Shown here in pieces: positions 35,567-43,209 of a stretch of DNA of 64,000 nucleotides. How positions within the stretch are numbered: position 1 is the first letter of the stretch; each line of letters starts with the position of its first letter. Location: positions 3,720,001-3,784,000 of the forward strand of contig NZ_CP096829.1 of NCBI RefSeq assembly GCF_023272795.1. The letters run 5' to 3'. The position numbers were made by a program, and so were the translations under genes. The notes under the pieces were generated by a model that searched no databases, was not told the origin of the DNA, and saw nothing but the letters and a program-made list of their open reading frames with translations. Origin of the DNA: Flavobacterium humidisoli. GTDB lineage: Bacteria > Bacteroidota > Bacteroidia > Flavobacteriales > Flavobacteriaceae.

Positions 35567-35606
35567 GTAGTTATAAAAATAATTTATAACTACTAGTTAA
35601 ACTAGT
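35567..35606. promoter_or_regulatory. Two adjacent palindromes upstream of osmC
   Basis: GTAGTTATAAA (35567-35577) and TTTATAACTAC (35583-35593) are a perfect 11-bp inverted repeat around a 5-nt centre. It is followed directly by ACTAGTTAAACTAGT (35592-35606). They lie upstream of the -7 box, where an activator or redox repressor could bind. Confidence 0.55.
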
Positions 35607-35695
35607 ATAGAGTATAAAAGATTGTTTTAGAATAAATGGGAATTGTAAAAGATGTTGGTAGAATTGATTTTTTATTTGGATATTAAGGTTTAAAT

Positions 35696-36377
35696 CTAAC
35701 TTTTGGGTACATATATTTCTCGCTTATAAATTACTTTTTCATCTTTTATAATTGGAGCAACAGGTTCATTTATAAAAACATAGTTTGATAAAAAATGATG
35801 ATCTCCGGTTTGCGTTGTAGTACTAATATTTTTGCCTTCCTCATCAAGCTGAATTTTATTCCAGATAGGGTGTTTTTTTATTCTCAAATTCTCGCAATAA
35901 ATTGAAATTATACATTTCGTCATTTATTTTTAACTGGGAATAGTCTAAGGAACATTCCCCCCCATTGTATCCAAACATTACCCATCTGCTTTTTAAAGAA
36001 TAAGAGAATCCTGAAATTTTATACTTTTTATCTCCGATACAAACGATTACGATATCAGTTTTTTTTATTTTTTTAAATGGAATATTAAAAGAGTAATAAG
36101 TATTGTTACTACTAGTATTTTTTAAAAGTGTATCATTAATAATTTCATTGTTTCTTATTAATAAAAAACTCATTTTATTTTCTATTTTTTTTGATTTTTT
36201 TTCTAAAACAATAAAGGGGTGTTCAGAAATGTACACTGTTTTTTCACATTCACTTCTTTCGTTACTTTCTCTTTCATGACTCGTACTTACACTGTAATAT
36301 ATCCAACTTAAAATAATTATAATTATTAGCAAAATCATTATGAAGAATATTAGGCAACCTTTAGATTTTTTATTCAT
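35696..36377 (-). pseudogene. Membrane-anchored putative immunity protein, interrupted by a frameshift
   Basis: The frame starting at 36377 encodes an N-terminal membrane helix (GCLIFFIMILLIIIIILSWI) and stops early at 35856. The remaining coding sense continues in another frame to 35696 (KIQLDEEGKNISTTTQ...YVPKS). Dropping one A from the A7 run at about 35873-35879 joins them into one 226-residue protein. It starts 2 bp after the lysozyme-like toxin gene, the usual place of an immunity gene. No family recognised. A base-calling error in the homopolymer is as possible as real decay. Confidence 0.6.
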
Positions 36378-36379
36378 TA

Positions 36380-37289
36380 CTATTTGAATTTAATATATCC
36401 ATTATAATTGTTCATAAAATGAGAAGACGTGATTAGTTTCTTTAGATATCGATTATTCCCATTTGGATCAGTGTCCCATGTATAAACTTTAAAGTCAATC
36501 TCATCTACTTTGGCTCCTAAAAGACCTGGTATATAATTCCATGTTATGGGTGATTCTAAAACTACCCAATGTAAATCTAGAGAAGATTTATCCCATGTAT
36601 TATCTATTAAATCTGAATCAATCATTAAAACGAGTTTGTAACCAGCATTAAATTGGACATTAATATTATCTATTTTATTTTTGATATCCAAAGAAGTATA
36701 GGCTAACGGTTTTATAGGATTAAAAACTCCCTTTGAATGAACATCTTTATAACCAAGTAATTTTTCACTTAAACTAGTCATCAAAGGTGGCCAATTTATA
36801 GCCTGAAATTCTTCATTACCACCTTTGTAATCCAGGCTCTCCTTTTTTCGTTCCCGTAAGTTGCATGAAACCTCTTTCCACATATGGATAGTACAGCTGA
36901 TTATCTGCATTTTTTTCTTTAGTTGATGAAAAATATCCTGTTTTCCAGTATATTTGGGCTATAAAGTGTATTTTTCTTAGACAACTATTAATTTCAAACT
37001 TTCTCAATGTGTCATTTAAGGCTTTTGTTAAAGTTGTATAAGTTTTTTGATTTGCTGGCATGCTTTTTTCAAAATGAAATAATTTGTCAATAGCATGATA
37101 TGGTAAATTTGTAATTGGATATTCTCTGTTTGTTTTTGTTGCAGGATCTTTGGCTATATAAAAAGTATTTTCTTTTAACTCTTTCACAATTTTTTTAATT
37201 TCTAATTCTGTAAAATCACGATTGCAATAACAAGCAAAAACATCTCCAATTGTTACTCTACCGCAATGTTCCCCTGTTGGCGCGATCAT
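36380..37289 (-). pseudogene. GH19/lysozyme-like T6SS toxin domain, interrupted by a frameshift
   Basis: The frame from 37289 (GEHCGRVTIGDVFACYC) reads through IHFIAQIYWKTGYFSSTKEK and YYPYVERGFMQLTG, which resemble the core of family-19 chitinase/lysozyme domains. It then derails at an A6 run (about 36843-36848). Coding sense continues in a second frame (ESLDYKGGNEEFQAINWPPL) to 36380. Removing one A restores a 302-residue protein. The frame is open upstream to 37341, inside the 46-bp repeat, so the N-terminal part has probably been lost. Likely a peptidoglycan-degrading antibacterial effector, paired with the downstream membrane protein. Confidence 0.6.
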
Positions 37290-37320
37290 CCTGCTCGTGC
37301 CCTTGATGCTTAATTTAATT

Positions 37321-37366
37321 CGAGTACGTAAACTTAGTGTTCACGAGCGAGACGCTCGCGCTAGCA
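37321..37366. repeat. 46-bp repeat R1 in the effector array
   Basis: 42 of 46 bases match R2 at 38198-38243. Contains GTTCACGAGCG and the hairpin CGAGCG-AGA-CGCTCG (37344-37358). It lies directly upstream of the lysozyme-like toxin fragment. Confidence 0.8.
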
Positions 37367-37493
37367 GGGGGCATAAAGATAAAGCATTTAGATAATTAAT
37401 ATTTAAGTTAATTAAATCTGATAATATTGGAATCATAAATAACATGAGTGTTAATACACTTATGAATAAATTTATTCTCCAAAATAACTTCAT
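37341..37493 (-). pseudogene. Short membrane-protein frame running into repeat R1
   Basis: 50 codons beginning MKLFWRINLFISVLTLMLF, a likely membrane helix. The C-terminus is encoded by the repeat itself (ARASRS), suggesting that an original gene was truncated when the repeat joined here. Possibly an immunity-gene remnant. Confidence 0.35.
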
Positions 37494-37498
37494 ATGTT

Positions 37499-37594
37499 TT
37501 AATATTTTAGTTTTTCAAAAATGTCCTTTGTTTTTTCTATTAATTCTTCACTTTTTCTATATATTTTATTAGTTGTACTTTCTTCAGGATTAAG
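37499..37594 (-). pseudogene. C-terminal remnant of an unknown protein
   Basis: 31 codons reading LNPEESTTNKIYRKSEEL then IEKTKDIFEKLKY, with no start codon and a stop in frame just upstream. Its amphipathic, charged composition is unlike random AT-rich sequence. It stops 6 bp before the short membrane frame, as a toxin tail before its immunity gene would. Confidence 0.35.
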
Positions 37595-37685
37595 AGATTA
37601 TTTCTTCATTACAAACTAGGATATTACACTTAAAGGCATTTTATAAGTTTTAAAGAATTTACTTTTTCCTGTATTGTTTTGTTTA

Positions 37686-38072
37686 TTATTGAAAATACTC
37701 TGTTATCTTTTTTCCATTCTTTTTATTAATTATTATAAATTTACATGGACCGTTTGCTGGACAACCACTTCGAAACAGTAACTTATTTGAGTAATCTTTA
37801 ATTAATTGATAGCCCAATCGATATGTATAGGGGTAGAGATTTACATCTACTTCATTAATTGTAATTTTAAATTTATTAGGTTTCTCTAGGGTTAACCATA
37901 TTCTATCGCAATTAAATTGCCAATAAAAATTATAATTTTTCTTTAGTTTTATCGTATCACAGTTTATATTGCTTTCATTCATTAATTTATTTTCGTTACA
38001 AAAGCAATTTTTATTCTGTGCTGAACAACTACTAATTTGAAGTATTATTAAAAATAATATATTTTTTATCAT
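37686..38072 (-). CDS. Putative lipoprotein immunity protein
   Basis: 128 residues. The signal ends ILQISSCSAQ, a possible lipobox. The mature part has several cysteines (NCFCNEN, INCD, CPANGPC) and WLTLEKPNKFKI. No family recognised. Its ATG overlaps by 4 bp (ATGA) the stop of a short frame that looks like a toxin tail, the standard coupling of effector and immunity genes. Orphan immunity is the best guess. Confidence 0.5.
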   Translation of the reverse strand: MIKNILFLIILQISSCSAQNKNCFCNENKLMNESNINCDTIKLKKNYNFYWQFNCDRIWLTLEKPNKFKITINEVDVNLYPYTYRLGYQLIKDYSNKLLFRSGCPANGPCKFIIINKKNGKKITEYFQ

Positions 38073-38206
38073 TTGATATCTTCTTTAGGTTTTGAGATAT
38101 TAACTTCTTTCCAAAATATAGTAAGGCCATATTGAGCTGTCGACTGTAATCTAATTTTGTTTTTATTTTTCATTCCTCCACAATTCCTTTGTTGGAGCGA
38201 GTACAT
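38069..38206 (-). pseudogene. Toxin C-terminal remnant next to repeat R2
   Basis: 45 codons whose start lies within R2 (MYSLQQRNCGG), ending STAQYGLTIFWKEVN and KPKEDIK. It overlaps the next gene by ATGA. Interpreted as the surviving tail of an effector, but too short to classify. Confidence 0.35.
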
Positions 38207-38243
38207 AAACTTAGTGTTCACGAGCGGGACGCTCGCACTAGTA
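38198..38243. repeat. 46-bp repeat R2 in the effector array
   Basis: Second copy of R1 (four mismatches). The hairpin stem CGAGCG/CGCTCG is intact, and the difference falls in the loop (GGA instead of AGA). It lies 13 bp past the Tle1 stop codon. Confidence 0.8.
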
Positions 38244-38256
38244 AACGGAATAATCT

Positions 38257-39669
38257 TTATGCATTGTCTTCAATAATGGTACGTTTCATTGTGGTAGGCC
38301 CATCGGGTCGATTGGTGTCCATACCCAAGGAATCATCATTTGCTGAAATATGTAAATAATGATTGCGGATATATTTCAACTCGTGAATATTGTTCAATTT
38401 TGTTTTTAGAGATATTGCTCCCTCTTTTTCGATTGCTAAGTTCAAAAGCTTATTTTTGACATTTTCCAGTTCGGGAATTACTTCAAAGTCTTTATTTTGT
38501 TTGCTAGTATCAAATCCTTCAAATTTCACCCCATTTTTCTTGGCAAAATACATCATGATGGCCAAAGGGATGAATTGATAAGAATTTTTTAATTCTCTTG
38601 TTCCTATGTAAGTTTGTCCTGCACTTTTTATCTGCCTTTCTGTATACCAGCCTTCGTTAATCCAATCCTGCTTTTTCTTGTAATAGGGGCGTATAACCCT
38701 TTTCTCTAAATGTTCATACTCTTCGTATCCTCCGCCGACATCAGAGTGTGCACCTGGTATTTGAAATTCGAATCCCACGCCTGCAGCTATGGAACTTGCA
38801 ATGGTAGTTAATGAAAAATTCTTACGGTACTCGTTTTCAGCTGTTAAGTGTATTACTTTCTTGACCATGCCATCTAACTTCAAACCTAATTCTTTGACGT
38901 CATTATCGAAATTATGACTGGCAGCCGAACCAAACTTGCCAAAATAACCTTCGGGTTCATAGGAAGATACCGTATCAAACAAACCTGCAAAAGCATAAGT
39001 TATCTTGGCTTTGGGGTAATTCTTTTTAAACGTCTTTTCTGTAGTCGTTAGAAAACTTCGTGCCGCCGCAGCACCACGGCTGAAGCCAAAAACCTTTATT
39101 ATCAACTCTTTTACATATTCTTTATCTTCTTTAAAAGCCCCATCAATTTTTGTTTTGATATTTGTAAAGCCTTTTTTCACTTTTTTAGAAATCCCTGTAT
39201 CGCCGGAACCAAAAGCAAACCCCATAGCATCTCCTTTCTGGTCATTCTCAGTACCTTCTCCTTCGATATAATCTATCACTATCCTTTCTTTAGGGTTATC
39301 AATAGCCATATACGACAATGCGGCTATGTTGGAGTAGCCGTTTTCATAGCTGCTTTCTTTCTCAATATTTTTTTTGTAAATAACTTTGCTGTCTTTACTA
39401 GTATTGCTATTGGCATCTTTGTCTAATCGTCTAAAAGTGTTATTTCTATTATTTTTCGTGCCGTCAAAAAATAGTATGGCGGTTATTTTTACTCCTTTTA
39501 GATTTTCAATCGTTTCATAAGTTGTAGGAATTCCGTGTGTTACTCCGTTCTCTTTGCCTCCCTGTATTATTCGTTCAGCACTATTTTCAATACCTTCCCT
39601 ACCATAAAAAATATTGTTGCCTCCTGTAAACTCAATAATATCTCCTTGTACAATAGTTATTTTGCTCAT
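38257..39669 (-). CDS. T6SS phospholipase effector, Tle1/DUF2235 type
   Basis: 470 residues. After a short N-terminal tail (about 1-60, unknown, perhaps for loading), the lipase domain shows FFDGTKNN (68-74), the nucleophile elbow GFSRGAAAAR (S197), FAGLFDTVSSYEPEG (Asp) and PGAHSDVGGGY (His). This is the catalytic set of Tle1 phospholipases injected into rival cells. The DUF2931 lipoprotein upstream is the probable immunity partner, and VgrG the carrier; all are on the minus strand with short gaps. Confidence 0.88.
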   Translation of the reverse strand: MSKITIVQGDIIEFTGGNNIFYGREGIENSAERIIQGGKENGVTHGIPTTYETIENLKGVKITAILFFDGTKNNRNNTFRRLDKDANSNTSKDSKVIYKKNIEKESSYENGYSNIAALSYMAIDNPKERIVIDYIEGEGTENDQKGDAMGFAFGSGDTGISKKVKKGFTNIKTKIDGAFKEDKEYVKELIIKVFGFSRGAAAARSFLTTTEKTFKKNYPKAKITYAFAGLFDTVSSYEPEGYFGKFGSAASHNFDNDVKELGLKLDGMVKKVIHLTAENEYRKNFSLTTIASSIAAGVGFEFQIPGAHSDVGGGYEEYEHLEKRVIRPYYKKKQDWINEGWYTERQIKSAGQTYIGTRELKNSYQFIPLAIMMYFAKKNGVKFEGFDTSKQNKDFEVIPELENVKNKLLNLAIEKEGAISLKTKLNNIHELKYIRNHYLHISANDDSLGMDTNRPDGPTTMKRTIIEDNA

Positions 39670-39718
39670 AATTGTCCATCTTGTATTTTCTGTTGAATTG
39701 TTTTCTAAATAAGCAGTA

Positions 39719-40861
39719 TTATTTCTGCTTCTTCAAATCATTGCTTTTATCTAAAATAAACAATTGCAAAAGCGCTTTTTCAAGCTTGATTTCTTTCTTG
39801 TCGTTTTTTAGCGTCACTGTAAAATTTTTAAAAGCATCATCAACCGTTATAAACATTGTTATTACAGATTTAGGACTTAGCTCTTCTAGCTTTTTGAATG
39901 CCTCAATTGTTTCCTTTTCATCAAGAGTTTCAAGCCTAATTAAGTAGTTTCTATGGTTTTCAGCAGTTACATACATACCTATATAATTAGGAACTACTTT
40001 TTCTCTTGGCTCAAGTATAATTTTGTTGAAATTCTCTTGACTTACTTTAGGCGGGAGATAGCCTGAGTATTCGCTATTAAAAAAACCAATATAATATTTA
40101 TACATTTCCAATGGTTTATTAAACTCCACTTTCCAATTGTAGCGTAGCCTGTAATCGTCCCATTGCTTGCTGCTTATTTTTCCCTGTCTTATTATTTCTT
40201 TTACTTCGGGAGTCAATCTATCAAATTCTGCTTTATCAATGGTTTCTGGCATATCACCGCTTGATTTAAAATGTCTTTTAAATACCTCATTGGCTTCTTT
40301 TCTGCCTAGCTCTTTAGCTTGATACCTCCCTATTTCTACTTTATTTCGGCCATCCATCCATACTACCACCATACCTTTTGGAGCGAGCCCTGCTGTGAGA
40401 GAAGTGTATGTTTCCTTATGTAGTGTTTTCTTGCTATCATCACTATCAGCTGGAATGCCGTAAACTATATATCCTTCTTTAAATAAATTATAAATTTTCT
40501 GCTGTGGCAATGAAAATTCTCCTGCGTAAATCTTGTTTTCGGTCTCAGAAAACCAAGTAATGCTCAAATGATCGGGCGCAGGGCTTGGTTCACTGGCCCA
40601 GCTCCTACCAGAACCTGACCACGATCCTGTAGTATAACTCATGTTTGGAATTAATGTAATGTGTTTGCCTCCGTTGGAATAAAACACATTGGGCGATAGT
40701 ACAGTTACAGGGTAATCATCTGGAACGCAAGCCATACCGTCCCATTCAAATTTTTCTTCGTTCATGTTTTCTGTTTTTTTAGCGGTGTTTAAATCTTTTT
40801 TCTGGCAGGCGCTTAATTGTGTGATAACAATAGTTAATGTTATTAAGATTCTATACTTCAT
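39719..40861 (-). CDS. DUF2931-family lipoprotein (probable immunity to Tle1)
   Basis: 380 residues. The lipobox is TQLSACQKK (Cys at 19). The domain (about 35-180) includes the tryptophan-rich SWSGSGRSWASEPSP and LSITWFSETENKIYAGEF typical of DUF2931. An envelope location is where phospholipase immunity proteins act. It sits between vgrG and the Tle1-type gene. Immunity is inferred from position, not shown by sequence. Confidence 0.75.
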   Translation of the reverse strand: MKYRILITLTIVITQLSACQKKDLNTAKKTENMNEEKFEWDGMACVPDDYPVTVLSPNVFYSNGGKHITLIPNMSYTTGSWSGSGRSWASEPSPAPDHLSITWFSETENKIYAGEFSLPQQKIYNLFKEGYIVYGIPADSDDSKKTLHKETYTSLTAGLAPKGMVVVWMDGRNKVEIGRYQAKELGRKEANEVFKRHFKSSGDMPETIDKAEFDRLTPEVKEIIRQGKISSKQWDDYRLRYNWKVEFNKPLEMYKYYIGFFNSEYSGYLPPKVSQENFNKIILEPREKVVPNYIGMYVTAENHRNYLIRLETLDEKETIEAFKKLEELSPKSVITMFITVDDAFKNFTVTLKNDKKEIKLEKALLQLFILDKSNDLKKQK

Positions 40862-40939
40862 GGAATTGGACTTTAAACATTGTTCAATAGAATATGTTGC
40901 ATTTTTCAGCTTCTGAAACTAGTTTCATTTTATCAATAT

Positions 40940-42754
40940 TTAAAACATGCTGGTATTTTCAGATGAATTGTTTTTTATTTCTTTATCTGAATGTTGCTCA
41001 TGAGTACCTTGACTCTGGGCTATTATTTTTCCATTAGAGACCCTAGTTCTATCTTTTTCTGTACGAGATTCTTTGTCGCCTTTTATATATTCAGTCATGC
41101 TGCCTATAATATTAATCAAAAAATCAGCTCCGACAGATATGCTGTAAAATAGTCCAGTGTTAGTTTCTTTATATCCATTTGCATTTTCAGTAATATTTTG
41201 TCCAGCATTTGTTATTATATTCTGTCCGGCATTTACAATAAAATCTTCCCCTGCTTCAAATTCGATATTTTTTGGCGCTCTAAATTTGATGTTTCCGTCG
41301 CCATGAATTACCGCAATGGTTTGCCCTTTTTGGCTTTCAATGGTAACGTCACCCGTTTCATCGTCAGAAATGATTCTGTTGCCGCTTCGAGTTTGTATAA
41401 CTTTTAGATCATTCTTTTCGGTAGCAAAACCGCTTTTTGCCTGGCCATTATAATGTGCCCCTATAACATAAGGACACTGTGCGTTGCCTCCTTCAAAACC
41501 AACCAGCACTTCCTCGCCAATTTCAGGGATAAAATAAGAACCTTTTCCCGCTCCAGTATGCTGTTGAACCACACGGATCCAGTCGCTTTTGCTTGTCCAG
41601 CCATTCCAGAAAAAATCCACTTTTATGCGTCCCATTTTTTCAGGGTCGTTATTGTCAATTACTATTGCGGGCTGGCTTTCGGCGGGAGCAAATACATTTA
41701 CGTCTGTATAGTGCGGCGCTGCCACATCGGCTGGAATTGCTTTGAATTGGCAGGTGTAATTTCCGTTTACTTCAGAGCGGTGCGTAATTTCAATCGCCAG
41801 CAGGTGGTGTTCTACGTTTTTGTTTTCTATGGAAAAAGTCTGTCCCAAACCTATAGGCAGATAGGAGGTGCCGCTGTAGAATATGCTGTTGGCATCGCGT
41901 GCAGCGGTCTGCATTTTCATCATTTCGTCAATTTCCTCTTTATTTTGGGCGTTGCTGGTATACGCGCCGTTTTCAAGTCCGGGTCTTACAATGTAAGGCT
42001 GCTTAAAGACGGCAAGCGATGCAAATCGGTCTTGGCTTCCTTCGGAGGTTTTTTCTGCACCATTTTTTATGCGTGAAGCGCTATTGTAGTCATAGCTGCT
42101 GAAAGAGGTTTTATGCGAAACCAAGCTGGCCTCGATGCTAAAGTTATGGAGCGATGATTCGTTTATAAGCTTTATGTCGGTGTTTTTAATTTGGCCAAAC
42201 TGCATGCGCATTCCGTCAAAATAAAACCATTGGGCATAGCGTGCAGAAAGGCGTTTGAGGAAATCAAAGCTTGTTTCGTTGTACTGGGTTTTAAAACTGA
42301 ATTCTTTTGTATAAGTTGGAGCAATGGCTTCCCTCTGGTAAAATTCTCCCGAGCTTTCTTCGGCAAAAATCTCCAGTCCGATCTGCTGGAGGCTTTTCTT
42401 GCGAAAGATTCTGGATTTTGGCATATCATCAAGTGCTATGGTATGGCTTATTCCTGTAACGTGCAGTCCGGCAGGGCTTCCGTTCTTATCGATAGAGCCC
42501 AATTTTGTAATTCTTCCTTTAGACATTACGCGTATGCCTTTTACCTTAAAGGTGAAAATTACCTCGCTGCCAATGTAACTGCTAATGGCTTTTTCCTGAT
42601 CCTGCGGTGCGATGATAGGTTTTCCGGTGTATTGCCAAAAGAAAGAAAAATGATGGTGGTCTGCCATTTTTTGAGAAAGCTCAAGATTGTAATAAATCAC
42701 ATTTTGGGTAAAGCCTTCTATGGTGATGTTTACCTGTTCGGAGAATTTTGACAT
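40940..42754 (-). CDS. vgrG: Type VI secretion spike protein VgrG
   Basis: 604 residues. The N-terminal gp27-like domain is recognisable (DFLKRLSARYAQWFYFDG), followed by the gp5-like OB domain (DPEKMGRIKVDFFWNG, WIRVVQQHTGAGKGSYFIPE, GEEVLVGFEGGNAQCPYVIG). The beta-helix end has regular repeats (NAGQNIITNAGQNITENA). Length and motifs suit the Bacteroidetes T6SS subtype iii. No Hcp, sheath or baseplate genes are in the window, so this is an orphan island relying on machinery elsewhere. Confidence 0.94.
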   Translation of the reverse strand: MSKFSEQVNITIEGFTQNVIYYNLELSQKMADHHHFSFFWQYTGKPIIAPQDQEKAISSYIGSEVIFTFKVKGIRVMSKGRITKLGSIDKNGSPAGLHVTGISHTIALDDMPKSRIFRKKSLQQIGLEIFAEESSGEFYQREAIAPTYTKEFSFKTQYNETSFDFLKRLSARYAQWFYFDGMRMQFGQIKNTDIKLINESSLHNFSIEASLVSHKTSFSSYDYNSASRIKNGAEKTSEGSQDRFASLAVFKQPYIVRPGLENGAYTSNAQNKEEIDEMMKMQTAARDANSIFYSGTSYLPIGLGQTFSIENKNVEHHLLAIEITHRSEVNGNYTCQFKAIPADVAAPHYTDVNVFAPAESQPAIVIDNNDPEKMGRIKVDFFWNGWTSKSDWIRVVQQHTGAGKGSYFIPEIGEEVLVGFEGGNAQCPYVIGAHYNGQAKSGFATEKNDLKVIQTRSGNRIISDDETGDVTIESQKGQTIAVIHGDGNIKFRAPKNIEFEAGEDFIVNAGQNIITNAGQNITENANGYKETNTGLFYSISVGADFLINIIGSMTEYIKGDKESRTEKDRTRVSNGKIIAQSQGTHEQHSDKEIKNNSSENTSMF

Positions 42755-43209
42755 TTTTTAGAAATTTAAATAAGGTTAGTTTGATGCAATAGTTTTGTGA
42801 TCCTTAATTCTGATATAGAGAAGGATAGTGGGACTTTTTATGTAGTTGGATTTATACCGCTGGTATAGGCGCAGTACTTTTAGTGTGGTATTTGGTAAAT
42901 TTATATTGAAGAAAAAAATAAAGAATACCCCTAAACGACAAAAAAATATCAGAATAGGGTATTTTACTATATCCTTATAAAAAAAACTTCATTTTAATTC
43001 TTACGTTACCAAGACAGGCTTAAATTTTAGAATAGAAGAATGAAGATTTGTGTACAATTTGGTTTCAAATTATAATCTGCAACAAAGAAAAGGGGCAATT
43101 AATAGTTTTTTTTAGTTGGTGAATTTAATTTTATCTGAAACAATTTATAAGACGGTTGGAAGACAATCGGAAGAATAAATTTTTGATGAATAACCTAAAT
43201 TTTAAATGT
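42755..43209. other. Divergent intergenic region of vgrG
   Basis: 455 bp without a gene. It contains the perfect inverted repeat TATACC-GCT-GGTATA (42853-42867), otherwise AT-rich sequence. Confidence 0.4.
42853..42867. promoter_or_regulatory. TATACC-GCT-GGTATA inverted repeat
   Basis: Perfect 6-3-6 palindrome about 100 bp upstream of vgrG. Candidate operator; no regulator is encoded nearby. Confidence 0.35.

Noticed and set aside
41453..42076. 207-codon frame antisense to vgrG
   Set aside because: Wholly inside a well-supported gene, without promoter or family resemblance.
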